64,000 bases of DNA, from the NCBI GenBank assembly GCA_037367405.1, contig JAZKJV010002626.1, forward strand, positions 372,001-436,000, written 5' to 3'. The notes beneath the pieces were generated by a model. It was not told the DNA's origin and did no database searches. It saw only the letters and a program-made list of their open reading frames with translations. Positions 12,035-23,797 of this stretch are shown here, in pieces; within the stretch, counting starts at the first letter, position 1, and every line of letters begins with the position of its first letter. Position numbers and translations under genes: made by a program. This stretch comes from Ottelia alismoides. Its lineage: Eukaryota; Streptophyta; Magnoliopsida; Alismatales; Hydrocharitaceae.

Positions 12035-13730
12035 ATGACGAATGCCTCAGATTTTGCTGTGGGGGCTGTGTTAGGACAGAGGAGGGATGTCGTCCCATTT
12101 TCCATACACTACGCAAGCAATGTTCTTGATACTGCTCAGCGTAACTATACATTTACGGAAAAGGAGATGCTTGCGGTAGTGTTTGCCTTGGATAAGTTTA
12201 GATCTCATTTAATTGGATCCAAGGTGATTGTGTTCACAGACCATACAACCCTACGATATTCAATGGAAAAGAAGGATGCAAAGGCGCATCTTCTTAGGTG
12301 GATTTTACTTATCCAAGAATTTGATTTGGACATTAAAGATAAACCAGGAAAGAAGAACGTAGTAACTAATCACCTCTCCCATCTCGAGGATCTTGACGCT
12401 TCTGATGATACGCCGATTCGAGACTCCTTCCCTGACGAGTCAATTTTTGTTGTCAACTCACTCCCATGGTACGACAATATCGTGAATTATCTTGTCTCCA
12501 AGAAAGTTCCCGAAGATTGGACCAAGAACCACATAGATCAACTCAAGTCGGATTCAATATATTACCATTGGGAGGATCCGATCCTTTTATTTGAAGTACC
12601 AGATTGTGTCTAGAGATGGTGTATTCCTTAGGAGGAATATTAAAGTGTCCTTACTTTATGCCACAGTCTTCAGGTAGGAGGATACCACTTCGGGAAGAGG
12701 ACCACGTGGAAGGCACTTCAGTGTGGCTTATACTGGCCGACTCTATTTCGTGATGAACTCACCTTTGTGAAGTCGTGCCCAGTATGCCTGCAAATGAGAG
12801 GAACCGTTGGTTCCATGGAGAAGATGCCGATGCAGCCTGTCATTATTTGTGATGTCTTTGACGCATGGGTCATCGACTTCATGGGTCCATTCCCTGTTAG
12901 CTACGGATTTGAATATTTCCTTCTTACGGTAGATTATCTATCAAGGTGGGTGAAGGCTATCCCAACCTGAGCCACAGACAACAGGACTATTTGTAAATTC
13001 ATTAGAGATCATATCATCTCAAGGTTCGGAATCCCCAAAGTGTTGATATCTGATAGGGGTAGACACTTCGTAAAATAGAGATGTGAAGAAACTCTTGAAG
13101 AATTACGACATCGAACACCGTATTGCTAGTCCTTACAAACCACAAAGCAATGACATCGCTGAGGTGTCGAATAGGGAGGTGAAAACTATATTGCAAAAAG
13201 CTTGTCTACCCAGCAGGAAGGACTGGTCTCAGATCATGGATCAAGTCCTGTGGGCTTATAGGATTGCTTACAAGACACCATTAGGAACCTCCCCATTCAG
13301 GATGGTATTTGGGAAGCTGTGCCATTTGCCTGCTGAATTAGTGCACAAATCTGAATGGGCAATCAAGAAGATCAACTAGAACACACACCTAGGGAAGAAG
13401 CAGAGAAATATGGATCTGAATGAGCTTGTGGAAGTCAGGAAGTCAGAAACCAAGCATACGACAACAGTTTGGTGTACAAGGACAAGGTAAAGCGTTGACA
13501 TGATAGATATATCAGATGAAAAATCTTTGTTCCTGGACAGAAGGTATGGTTGTTCAATGTGAGGCTGATGGTTTTCCAAGGCAAGCTGAAATCCAAGTGG
13601 ACAGGTCCATTCATAGTCCATGTTGTGCATGATATTGGATGCGTAGAGATCTCAGATCTCACTAATGGGGCACAAACATCCCTCCTTAATGGACAACTGC
13701 TAAAACATTTCATCGAACCCAATGAATAGT
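12035..13730 (+). pseudogene. Element D pol remnant: RNase H and integrase
   Basis: The first stretch (12035-12612) is RNase H with [14 protein letters not shown], the [15 protein letters not shown] region and FTDHTTLRY, closely matching the equivalent part of element A's polyprotein. It has N where A has the first catalytic D (TDAS to TNAS). The zinc-finger region follows in the same frame through at least three stops (about 12611-12700), then the integrase core: IDFMGPF (first D), ISDRGRHF (second D), a frameshift near 13080, then NDIAEVSNRE (E) and KDWSQIMDQVLWAYR in ORF 13083-13379. The C-terminal part continues with many stops to about 13730, where the polyprotein of A also ends. RT, protease and gag are missing. 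Inactive. Confidence 0.9.
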
Positions 13731-14275
13731 TAGTCCATGTCGAATAGATTGTATTCATGCACAATGCAGACTCAGTTGATGCACATAAAGCCGTGCATGA
13801 GACCATGTAGCAGTGAACTCTTGCCATCACCAGCATCAAGAAGATTCAGATCGCGATCCTTGTATAAACTCACCATTCCTGTATATTCTTTCCCTCCCTC
13901 CCACGACTCTAATCACTCGCCCCAGCTCTATACTTAGGATGACCAGATCCTAAGTATAGGGGGGAGATCACCTAAGTCCAATTCATTGTACATACTCCAG
14001 ATCTCATCGGTCCTCATACTCACTCATGTCCTATACATAGGCTGACCAGAGCCTAAGTATAGGGGGGACCGATGCTCATCATGTATATATTCTCATCCAT
14101 TTCCCCTCTTGTATCTATTCTCATCATGTATCTATATGCTTTTTGTTCTCTTATGCTTAGCACGAGCTATGTCTTCTTCCTATCTTTTCGTGCTCTGAGG
14201 ACATAGCACACGCTAAGTATAGGGGGACGTGTATATATTACATATATACTTTACCTATAGCTCATACTTTCACGT
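13731..14275 (+). repeat. Element D 3' hairpin array (three PPT-like hairpins)
   Basis: Three stem-loops end in AAGTATAGGGGG: at about 13930-13965 (TACTTAGGAT...ATCCTAAGTA), about 14032-14068 (ATAGGCT...AGCCTAAGT) and the larger terminal module at 14156-14275, with GAGCTATGTC (14164-14173), GACATAGC (14200-14207), GCTAAGTATAGGGGG and ATAGCTC (14257-14263). The same array occurs in A, B and C. The downstream partner ATAGCTC covaries with GAGCTAT where the other elements have GAGTTAT. Confidence 0.8.
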
Positions 14276-15086
14276 ATTTTTGTATACTATACAACAATTA
14301 CAGGGCGGGTAAAAATGTGAATATATATATATATATAACATCATCAATCAAAAATAAAAAGGCTTCTTATTTATTATTGCATCTCATCTCTGCATTTAAA
14401 AGGAAATAAAAGAAAGAGTCTTGCATTTCATTCATCTTTGAGGCATATGCACTTCATCTGCATATCCTGCATATGCAAAGTGAAAAGTTAGTGGGTTCTG
14501 AACCAAGTTATGAATAGATATTGAAGAGCGACTTGATTTGAGCTTAATCCACCTAATTTCAGAGGAACCTTATTGGAACTGGATAAGATATCTCAAGTCA
14601 AGTGACTTAATTCTTTGAGTCCGCAAATCTATGTTCACATGTCATCTTGATAAGTCTAAATAGAATATCTTGTGCACACGCATGATTCTTATAGACATTG
14701 ACCTATCTTGGACAAGCACAATGCACGTAGTTGTTCATTGATGAGGTGGTGAGGAGGTAGAATCCTTTAGCTTGGAGTATCACACGGGTGGAAACATCTG
14801 TCCTGAGGGTAGTGCATTTCAACCTAGTCTGGTGGTGTTGACGTCTAAGGATGGGATGTTGTGGGTTGCAATAATGCTTCGAAAGAGGGATAGTCTACTG
14901 GCTCAAGAGGAAAAACTCCTGATGTACATGCTGAACCTTGTATATAATTGGAAAAAATGCAAGAACTCCAAAAAAAATCAGACAGGCCTAAGAGAATAAA
15001 ATACATGTCAGAGTATGTATATTAGCAAGAACCTTGCAACTGGATGACTTGGCTACACTGGTCAAGCAAGGTATAAGTATAGGTAT
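14276..15086 (+). other. Element D 3' untranslated region with conserved block
   Basis: Non-coding. It contains the stretch ATCCACCTAATTTCAGAGGA...TTAATTCTTTGAG (about 14549-14620) and the block GGGTTGCAATAATGCTTCGA...GGCTCAAGAGGAAAAACTCC (about 14864-14922), both shared with A, B and C, then ACTTGGCTACACTGGTCAAG (15047-15066) and the terminal purine tract AAGTATAGG just before the LTR. Confidence 0.75.
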
Positions 15087-15742
15087 TGATGAGTCTGTGA
15101 TTCATCACTCTTAAAGTTGAAAATAGAGTCTTGTTCTCGAGTAATTAGGATCATATTTCCACCAATATTTCATAATTAGCATCCATGCATGCATTGATAA
15201 CAATTGCATTTTAGCATTTTCATCTGCATGAAATAAGAAGCCAAATTCATATGTAAAAATCACCTATCGGCATATATTTTACAATAACCCTACAACCCAT
15301 AATTTTACTATGTACTATATATATTACTAACAATAACACAAGAAAAATACCAAAAAATTGCTAACTTGTAAAATTGACAAATAAAACCCCAAACCAAGTT
15401 GGCGACCATGGACCTTAGAATGCACATATCTCTCTCATACAGCCTCCTATCTAGGTCTACTCACTTTTAAATTAATATACACTCAGAGACCTTCAAAACG
15501 AGACCCATTTCATTTAAATCAGAGACCGTATGAAAAACTTGGGTGTTGGGCCCCCATTGTATACTATATGTATGTATATTTGTATTCATGTATTTTATTA
15601 CTTTATTAGACCTAATTTCTGTTTTTGGTCAACCATAAAACTTGTAGATCTCATCGTGATCTACAACTTTCAAGTTTTGAGTTTTTTGAAATTAGGCCAT
15701 TTTCTCCCTCTTATTTTATATTCTTTCTCAGCCACTCAGATT

Positions 15743-15779
15743 GGGCCGCGTGGCGCCCTCTAGTTGCGCCACGCGGCCC
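15743..15779. promoter_or_regulatory. Element D LTR: 14-bp perfect GC-rich palindrome
   Basis: GGGCCGCGTGGCGC (15743-15756), nine-base loop, GCGCCACGCGGCCC (15766-15779). It lies at the AT-to-GC transition, where the other LTRs carry the GTTGACC/GGTCAAC palindrome. Confidence 0.8.
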
Positions 15780-16556
15780 TGCTCATAACGTGCCATGCGC
15801 CTCTTATTCTTAATCGTCCGATGGCGCCTTCTCCCTCGAAATCCTTTCCATCCATTACGCAAACCATCTTGACCGTTTGATCAAGGCCCATATCAAATCT
15901 GGACCGATCACCACCGCCTCTACCTCCTTTGACCACATGTCACCTTCCTCGACCACCCGATCGTAGACCCGATAATCCCATCTATGTCGTTCACTTCGAC
16001 CTAAATCACGACCCTTGGATCATCAACCATGATCCCATCTACGCCGTTCTCCAGTGCCTTAACCTCAGAGTGCCACGTGGCCACATCTCCACTGCTAGAT
16101 TTTTCCCAAGACGCCTCCATCTCATCCATTCATCTTCGTTGTGATTCCAGTAGTTCGATCCCCACATCAGAATCAATCTCCATCATCCTTTAGGACTGCA
16201 TCCCCATTCAGCCGCGTGGCTCCACTACCGCCCTTCGATTGCATCATCAGGATCTAATCTTGGCACTTCTCTCGCGCCCATCTTCTGGCCATTGGATCAA
16301 GAGATCCAACGATCCTGAAGTCGTCTTCTTCCTTCCGCAAGTGCCTCGCCCACGTCGCCCCACCTTGTGATGCCTCTGCCCCCTTCCTATTTTTGGCACC
16401 ACTACAACCACCTTCTCTGTCCATGACATCTCCACGACGTAACCCTGACCTCCACCTTCCTTGCCTGCATCCATGATCCCCATGATGCCCTCTCCTTCCC
16501 TCCACAAACTCCACGCTGACCACCCTTTCCATCACCTGCAACCCCCATCTCCTTCG

Positions 16557-16563
16557 TATAAAT
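16557..16563 (+). promoter_or_regulatory. Element D LTR TATA box
   Basis: TATAAAT 30 bp upstream of the point where element C inserted (TSD 16588-16592), so C landed at about the predicted transcription start of D. Confidence 0.5.
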
Positions 16564-16587
16564 TCCTAGCCTCCAGCTAACTTCCAA

Positions 16588-16592
16588 CACAT
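16588..16592. repeat. Element C target-site duplication (left)
   Basis: CACAT directly before C's LTR; the right copy at 61650-61654 is CCCAT. One mismatch is reasonable for an old insertion. Confidence 0.6.
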
Positions 16593-17775
16593 TGATGAAT
16601 CTACGTTTCATCATCTTTATTCTATCATTTTGGCCTTAAAAACCTTAGTAAATGCGTGTAAATAGCGTTAATTCATGCATTTTATCATCTATGCATTATT
16701 GTGTAAATAGTTTATAAAATGCGTTTTTTAAATACAAAATTATAAAATAAAGAGAAGAAAAGAAAAATAATAAAATATTGTAAATATTTTATGACCCAAA
16801 ACCTGAGACCTAGGCATCTCGATGACTAGATCGACAAGGAATAAAGTAGGGGGAGATAAGGGCCAAAATACCTTTTATTTAATTCATTATTTATTCATTT
16901 AGGGACCTATTTTTAATATAACTTTTTATACTTCAAATAAAGAAACTTTGTACATGAAAGTTGTAGATAATTAAATAAAGAAAAATACAAAATTGATTTC
17001 ATACAAAAATTATATACAGATAAAAAGTTATGATCTAAATAAGTTTCTAGAATCCCAAATTCCCAGACCTGTATCTCGCAAATAAAAATAGGAAATTTAT
17101 CAAAATCACCTTTAATTGTATATAATATTTAAAAAGCTATTTAATGAAGGTGGTTTCGTATTTTGCAGAGCTACGGTTTGAAAGTTGAGTTTTGGACCCC
17201 TATTGTATAGTTATACAGATTAAAATATTCATTTTTATTTATTATTCATTATTTTTATAATGTTTTATTTTTATAATTTCGTAAATATTATTTATAATAT
17301 ATATGTATATTAAAACTTGAATAAAAACATAGATAAAAATACAAAAATTAAATACATGTATATAATACATAGGTATAATACCGGTAAAGATACCTATATA
17401 ATTACTATTTCTATTTTCTTAAGTGTACAAAACACATCAGAAAAATAAAATAAGAATATATTTTAAGTTTGTAAAAATAAGTTATAAGTATATATAATAA
17501 TAGACCAAAAATAAATAAATTAAATATACAAAGTAAAAATAAAATATTAAAATATATAGATATATATACCTATATAACCCTAAAAAGGAACTTGTAATTT
17601 TTAAACTCGAAAAAATAAATAAAATCATAATAAAATACTTTATAAAATAACAAAAAAATTTTATTTTAAAACAAAAAATTAATAAAATTATTTGTTATTT
17701 TTATTTAATTTATAAATCAGTTATTTGCATTTTGTCTTTTTACAGATGACGTGGCCCAATCAGGCCACGCCATCC

Positions 17776-17792
17776 GTTGACCCGGGGTTAAC
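17776..17792 (+). promoter_or_regulatory. Element C LTR inverted W-box palindrome
   Basis: GTTGACCCGGGGTTAAC: two W-box-like half sites in inverted order, one mismatch. The 3' LTR copy (58962-58978) reads GTTGACCCGGGATCAAC. A GTGGCC-CAATCA-GGCCAC palindrome (about 17751-17768) precedes it. Confidence 0.6.
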
Positions 17793-18414
17793 TCCATGAC
17801 CCCGATCTGGGACTGCTGGATCTTCGTTTCTACCCTCTTTATAAAAATTTTGTCGCTCATATATTTCTCCATTTTGGCTAGGTCCCTTCTTGACAAATTT
17901 TCCTGGTACATCGATCTCACACGCCAAGGGTTTATATTGAGGATTCGATCATTGGTTCGCTAGATAAATCTAGTTCTTTGCGTCGCTTCATCAACTGTAC
18001 GTCGGCTACCTCCTTCTTTCTGACATGTTCACAATTTCGGTCACTATTTCTCGATTTTTTTTGCAATGATGTGTTGCTTGAGTTGACATTGACCCTTCAT
18101 GAAAGTTACCCTCTGGTCATCTCTACTCCACGCTGGATGAATAAATCTTCCAAAATCTCATCGCATCAATCGCAATTCCTCCTTGAACCTCGTGCCATGA
18201 CCCTTTTGTACATAAACCCCCCTCTCACCATTTTGTCTCATTGATTTTTCACCTACCCGACTCTTCCACCTCGGAGTAGCCTAGGATTGAGCCTTCATGA
18301 TAGGGAGTGTTCTCCTTGCTCCAGGCACCCGGAGGAGAGGCGTAGGCGGTCTACCGAACCATCGCTGGAGCGTCGCTCTTGGCGGTTACATCTTGTGGCC
18401 TTTGGCCGCTCGAG

Positions 18415-18646
18415 GTCATTTTTTTGATTGTTTTTCTCGTTGTTTAGTTAGCCATAAGTTTTAGATTTCAGATCGTGCATTTAGTTTGTTGTTCAATCGA
18501 TTAGCTACCGTAGATTTCGCGATCGAACACCCCGCCGGAGCTCTTGAGCTCCAACGACCATCCTCAACATCATGCACGCCATTCAAGGCCAATAAAAGCC
18601 AGGTTTTTTCTGCATTTCTCTGTCGTGCTCTCCCTTTTATTTGCAG
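18415..18646 (+). other. Element C LTR: possible 5' UTR intron
   Basis: CTCGAG-GTCATTTTTTTG donor and a pyrimidine-rich CCCTTTTATTTGCAG acceptor, 232 bp apart. Position relative to the promoter matches the candidate introns in LTRs A and B. The 3' LTR copy keeps both sites (59596 and 59786). Splicing is inferred from consensus only. Confidence 0.35.
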
Positions 18647-20619
18647 GGCCTGAAGGGGGCTTCTGCTCCTCATCTGGAACCTGGAAGAAGCTATAGGACC
18701 GCCGGTATGTCATCGAGATCCAAGGACCCGCCGTTGATCCCTAGACGTTTCTCGTTGAGCTGATAGTTGAGGAGTGTCGTGAAGAACAAGTAGAGACCCT
18801 TGGTTGTGCTCCAGCTTTTCGGAGACACACATATCGTTGATTTGAAGCTCGCCATGCACGAGTTCGTCGGGGGTTCTTGCTGACCAGCTCCGAGCCGTTG
18901 GATCAAGAACTGTTCTTCGCTTGCGCCAGGATACGTCTGATATGACCTAGCACCTCCATCTGCAGGATGTAATCACTGCCGTGCGAATCGAAGCGTCATC
19001 GGTGCCCCGGGAGAGGACACATGTTTAAGTGGAATATCTTCAGCCATCTGATCTCCTCGACTGGGTATTTTGCAAAGTTTCACCCAACGTTTTTTGTATT
19101 TAATTAGTAGTATCAAAACATTCATCAACCTTTTTGTATTTTTGCATAATTTGTGAACTGCTCCCTTGAACTTTCCATATTTGCAGAATCGTCCCGGTCC
19201 ACGTCACCTCACGTGCCCGACGCACGTGAGGCGTGGAAATTTTGCTCAAGACTCCAGGCATCTTTTGTATTTCAAAATAGTCCAGCAAATTCTTGTCATG
19301 TTATAATATTCGTGGATATTTTGTGAATTACCCCCTAATTTCTGAATATTGCGAATACGTCCCTAGCAGCACGCGTCAGTCACGTGCAGGCCTGGTTATT
19401 TTGTAGGATTTGCTCCTGGGTTTTTGGTGATTATTATTTAGACCAGAGAGTTTTTAATTAGATACAACTTTTCTGGAAAATTGCACTGTGGCCCTTGCTC
19501 CTTTGCGGATTTGCAAGAATACCCTTGCCCGTAGTGTAGTTCCTCTTTGTTGACTCTAATTATTTCATGCATCTATAAATACCTAATAAATCCACAAAAA
19601 TTAGCATAAGTTCCTGTTGCATTCCACTTTCACTCTATATTTTTATTTTGCATTTTTGTTACATTTTATTATTTATAAAAATTCAAAAACATGCATTTCA
19701 GCACTGTTTGCACTAGACAATTCATAAAAATTATAAAAAGTTTTTTCAAAATTTAAAAAAAATTGTATTTTGTTTTTTTCATGTGTTTTCACTTCAATCT
19801 AAAAATCACTAAAAATTTCAAAAGAAAACTCCTAAAAATTCGAAAACCCCAAAAACCTTCATAAAAATCTTAAAAACTCCAGAAAAATCTTAAAAATGTA
19901 ATTTTTGTCTCTGAATTTGCTCTGATTTATTACTTATATTTTAAAAATATTTGAGGAATTTTGAACTCTATTTGATATTTTTCATACACATTTTAATTTC
20001 GACCAGAAACTTTGATCACCGTTTTCTAGTATTTTTGCATTTAAAAATACCAAAAAAATTAGGAAAATTTTAGAAAAATCATTAAAACATTAGCAAAATA
20101 CAAAAAGTCCAAAAATATCTCATTTCCTGTATTTTGAAGATTTTTACCTATTTGTCCCTCTCCCTTATCCCTTGTACATATATCTATCCTATATAGTTAT
20201 ATTTTCTTATTAAAAGAAAAGGAAAAAATAAATAAAATATAAAAAGAAAATACAAAATCAGTAAATTAAAAATCAAAATATAAAATTATAAAATAAAAAA
20301 TCAAATAAAACATATAAAGATTAAAAACCCACAAAATTGCACATTTGTAGGCATTTGATCACATTTATTCTTAAGCACTTATTTTTGATCTATTCTGCTT
20401 GTTCCCTGTGTTCGACACTCTACACATACTTGCACTATACACACTATTGTTGTAGAGTTATAATAAATTTTAACTCCACATTTTTGTTTTCATTTCTTGA
20501 TTCATTTGTTGTGGGTTGATTATTGATTGACCCGGGTTTGTTGAGTTGTCGCCTCAGCGACATTGTGATCCCGCCTTGTGAGGATTACTCTAGACCCTCG
20601 CAAAATCTGTGTAATCAAA

Positions 20620-20638
20620 TGGCAATGTTGCCGGGGAG
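20620..20638 (+). promoter_or_regulatory. Element C primer-binding site (altered tRNA-Asp type)
   Basis: TGGCAATGTTGCCGGGGAG, two bases after the LTR. It matches the A and B sites TGGCGCCGTTGCCGGGGAG except three consecutive bases (GCC to AAT). The 3' end of plant tRNA-Asp(GUC) is complementary to the A and B form. Confidence 0.85.
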
Positions 20639-21847
20639 TAACGGTGCATAGATCGGCTTTTTACTTGATTGTGATTATTTGCCTATATTTGCCATTCATT
20701 TTCTCTATTTTTGATATATGTTTGTGAGTTGTCTAACCCATCTCTTTGTTGACTTTGTGCGAGGTACCACAGATCAAGTGAGGCACTCTACCCTAGGCGC
20801 ATGCGCACCCACGTGAAGCCAGTTGTGGCTTGCTCGCCTTGTACTGAGGAGACAGAGATTTTTGAAGACATAGCTCCACTTTTATTTATTGTATTTATTT
20901 ATTTTTGTAATTTGATGTGAGTGAGAGACCCTTTATTGTTGTAATAATACATGTACTCGAACATTGGACTTTCAGGCCAGATTTCCAAGTGATTGATCAC
21001 TTGGGGGCTCATCGTGGTTTTCACAGTTTTCATCGCATTATTTTCCTTTGTTTTCTCGATTTTGTTTTCTTTATTTTATGTGATTGAGCCTTTAGCTCTA
21101 GGATCTGCTTGTCAATAATATTAGGTCCAAACACATTAATCACCATTGCACGCTCCTATAGAAAACGTTTGGACTTAGTCAAATTTTGAAATTGTGCTTC
21201 AGGCTAATAACAACTTCCCATCCTATGGCGATTTCATCGGCTTGCATCTGCATATAGATTAGGTTTCAATTCTGCTGAGCATCTTTGCATGTAGAGTGTT
21301 GGAGGCAAGGTGAGCATTTGCGCTTTAGCATACATCATCGTTTTGTTGCTTGCATTACTTTTCCGCCTCTCTACCTCTTATTTTGATCACCTAGGTGCTT
21401 AAAGGAATCGACTCCTCGATAGGCTCATGCATTTCTCACTTAAAATCCAAAAAAGCGATAACAAATAAAATTGGGACTGCTAACATTACTTGACCCTAAA
21501 ATCAACTAAAAAGAAAAACCTTGTCTTGGGGTGAGTAATCCCCTCATTGTCTTCGTTTAACTTTCTCGTGCACATACTAAGGACTAGTGCCAAAATCCCA
21601 CTTCGGCCCCCCCAAGTGTTTTTGCAAATTTTGGACTTCTCACCTAACTCTAAAACAGACAAGATAAAAGAATCGACTTTTCGTTCTCTACTGAGTTGAG
21701 TAGGTGAATTGAGGGTTTGTTTTGTGTGAGTTTGCTTGTGCTTGCTTGTGTGCTTTCTTGATCGTCTCTACGCAATTGCGCCTTTTCTTCACTTATCTTG
21801 ACTTGACCATCGTGCTCTCCCAACTATCATTTTCCTCTTGTTTCGAG
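20639..21847 (+). other. Element C leader with conserved stem-loop
   Basis: Non-coding leader. Contains TTAGGTCCAAAC (21121-21132) pairing with GTTTGGACTTAG (21167-21178) around GCACGCTCCTATAG (21148-21161). The same stem with different arms occurs in A and B. No functional uORF is evident. Confidence 0.7.
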
Positions 21848-23713
21848 ATGGCTGATTGGAGCATATTCTATCCGGACTTTGCGTATCCCTCGTTCACTCT
21901 AGCCGGTCCACCTCCTTTTTTCAAGGAGGACTTTTATCTTGACTTTTGTACATACCCGCCTCAGCCTCTGTATCAAGACTCGGACTTCTACCCACATCCA
22001 CCACCACCTCCACATTTTCCACCTTCACATTCACCCGAGATTGATCTTTTGGAGTCACCTTTCGTGGAGTCCACCCTTGAGCACTTGACCCAGATGGTGG
22101 ATCAGATGAGACAAATGATTAGCCACCTCACTAGTACAAATAAGAGCGACCACGATGTTCGAACATTTGATGATATGGGTTCACTTGAGGATATCCATGA
22201 GAGCTTGCAATCGCCCAAAATACAAAAAATGAGAAAATTTTAAAAACATAACAAGATTTCGGGAGAGACATGATTGAGTCAGATTGTAAGGAGAATGCTC
22301 ACTTGCCATACCCTTTGACCGCACAACCTTTCACACCATGGCCCACCTTTAACCCCAAGGATGCCGCTGTACAGACTGCTCTTGACACGCCTCGTGTATA
22401 TGTTGATTCCGACATCCTCCCTTGTAAGGAGGTCCAAAAATTCAAAAAAATGTTGACTGAACCCGAAGTGGTGGCCACTATTCATGAGATCATCCGTGCT
22501 CCACTTCAACAAGCCGTGACTGATTTATCTGCTCCTCTTCCCAAGAAGAGAAAGTGGAGGAGCAGATCTGAGTGTCATATTTTGACCATGGCCACTGCCC
22601 ATGCCATCATACAACCATCCCATTCTTCGGAAAAAGAACACTACCACACGCGGTGCTTTGATTAGCATATTACCATTCTCACTGGTAAAGTCTCTTCACT
22701 TAGGACCTCTCAAGAAGACCAGGATGATAGTTCAGTTTGCAGATGGATCTATCAAGAGGTCGAAGGGAATCCTTGAAAACGTCATCATATCGATTCAGGG
22801 CACGAGTTACAATGTTGAATTTGTTGTAATTCCCATGGAGATCTCCACTGGGGAGCACTCTCCAATCATCCTGGGATGACCATTCCTCCTCTCTGCGAGG
22901 GTCGTTATTGATTACGGATCAGGAGAGATTCGCTTCCATCCTATTAACAAGAGTGAAGTGTTGATCACCGCACCCACAGTTGACCAGAGACCTGCACCTG
23001 ATGCACCTTCACCTATCTTAGCTGACCATGAGGACCATGACCTTGACGAGACTATCAGAGAATTTTGTTGCTTATTGGATTCCATTGAGACCTAAAAATT
23101 CCTCTCCAAGGAGGAAGACTTGGAAAGCAGGGACCTCGTAGTTCCTTCTTCTTGGACATGGCGATGTGTTGATGACATCCACAGGATTTACACAATCGAC
23201 ACCATTGAGCGAAGGGCAGATCATGAGACTCGACAGGTCGGACATGACTCGACTACTTTCACTGATGAGTCCGCTCCTGTTTACATAGATACTGATGAGA
23301 CTATGGTCGAATTTGATTTGGTTTCTTTTATTCGAGAATTCGAGCTTTTTGATGAGAAAGATGATCCGGTTGAGATTATTGAGGACGAACAGAGTTCGAC
23401 TACTTCCACTGATGAGTTCGTTCCTTTTGATTTTGACCTAGACCAGACCTCGCAGGATGGCACTGATTACACTTCTTCCGAAGATTATGAGTTCGTCCCA
23501 TTCCGCTTTGACATCAGCGAGACTCCCAAGGCCAGACCTGACCACACCTGTTCTACTCACTCGTATGTGCCTTCACACCCTAAGGCCACTGAGGACCTAC
23601 ACCCTGGCGACCATGATTGGTTAGTGTCCTCTGAGGACCCCGTTGTCGATCTGCACCACACTAGATCCATTCCTCAGCGATCCCGCAAGAAGGTTTGCTT
23701 TCGACCTTCTTGA
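21848..23713 (+). pseudogene. Element C internal ORF: linker, dead protease, acidic tail
   Basis: Starts at ATG 21848 (MADWSIFYPDF), proline-rich, with a short helical LEHLTQMVDQMRQM segment, then a stop (22243) and frameshift. The part from 22270 matches the gag-protease linker of A (KKMLTEPEVVATI against KNALSDPGVVDIL; then CHILTMATAHAII against HVLSLATVAAIS). From 22601 it follows the retropepsin fold after the active site (LGPLKKTRMIVQFADGSIKR, then a PIILG block), but the strand carrying A's DSGSS is missing, and the codon after ILG is TGA where A has AGA (R). Another stop at about 23094 precedes an acidic 23120-23713 segment rich in D, E, S and T with TDEFVPFDFD and YEFVPFRFD repeats. 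There is no gag domain. It has several stops in one overall frame, so it is broken now, though it may once have been a single ORF. Confidence 0.75.
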
Positions 23714-23797
23714 TCCTCTGTATATCCATCTTGTTGTACGTTCTCTATCGTTCACCTCTGCCTCTCTCCTGTCTTTCTCATTCACCCATTGTGCCTT

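Larger units (their letters stand above)
15087..16592 (+). repeat. Element D 3' LTR, left part
   Basis: Starts TGATGAGTC with the inverted partner ATTCATCA at positions 14-21. AT-rich for about 650 bp, then GC-rich with a 14-bp perfect palindrome and a TATA box at 16557. Cut by element C; the rest is at 61650-63795. Minus-strand ORFs of 70-95 codons here have no recognisable domains. Confidence 0.75.
16593..20617 (+). repeat. Element C 5' LTR
   Basis: 4025 bp. TGATGAATC...TTTCATCATC start; purine tract GGAATAAAGTAGGGGGAGAT at about 16840; AT-rich U3 to about 17730; promoter and GC-rich part about 17740-18960; CCTCACGTG/CACGTGAGG palindrome at 19207-19231; AT-rich U5 to GTGTAATCA. The 3' copy lacks about 160 bp corresponding to roughly 19090-19260. 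Confidence 0.9.

Noticed and set aside
16247..16614. Minus-strand ORFs of 70-95 codons
   Set aside because: They lie in the GC-rich part of the D LTR, overlap one another in different frames and look compositional.
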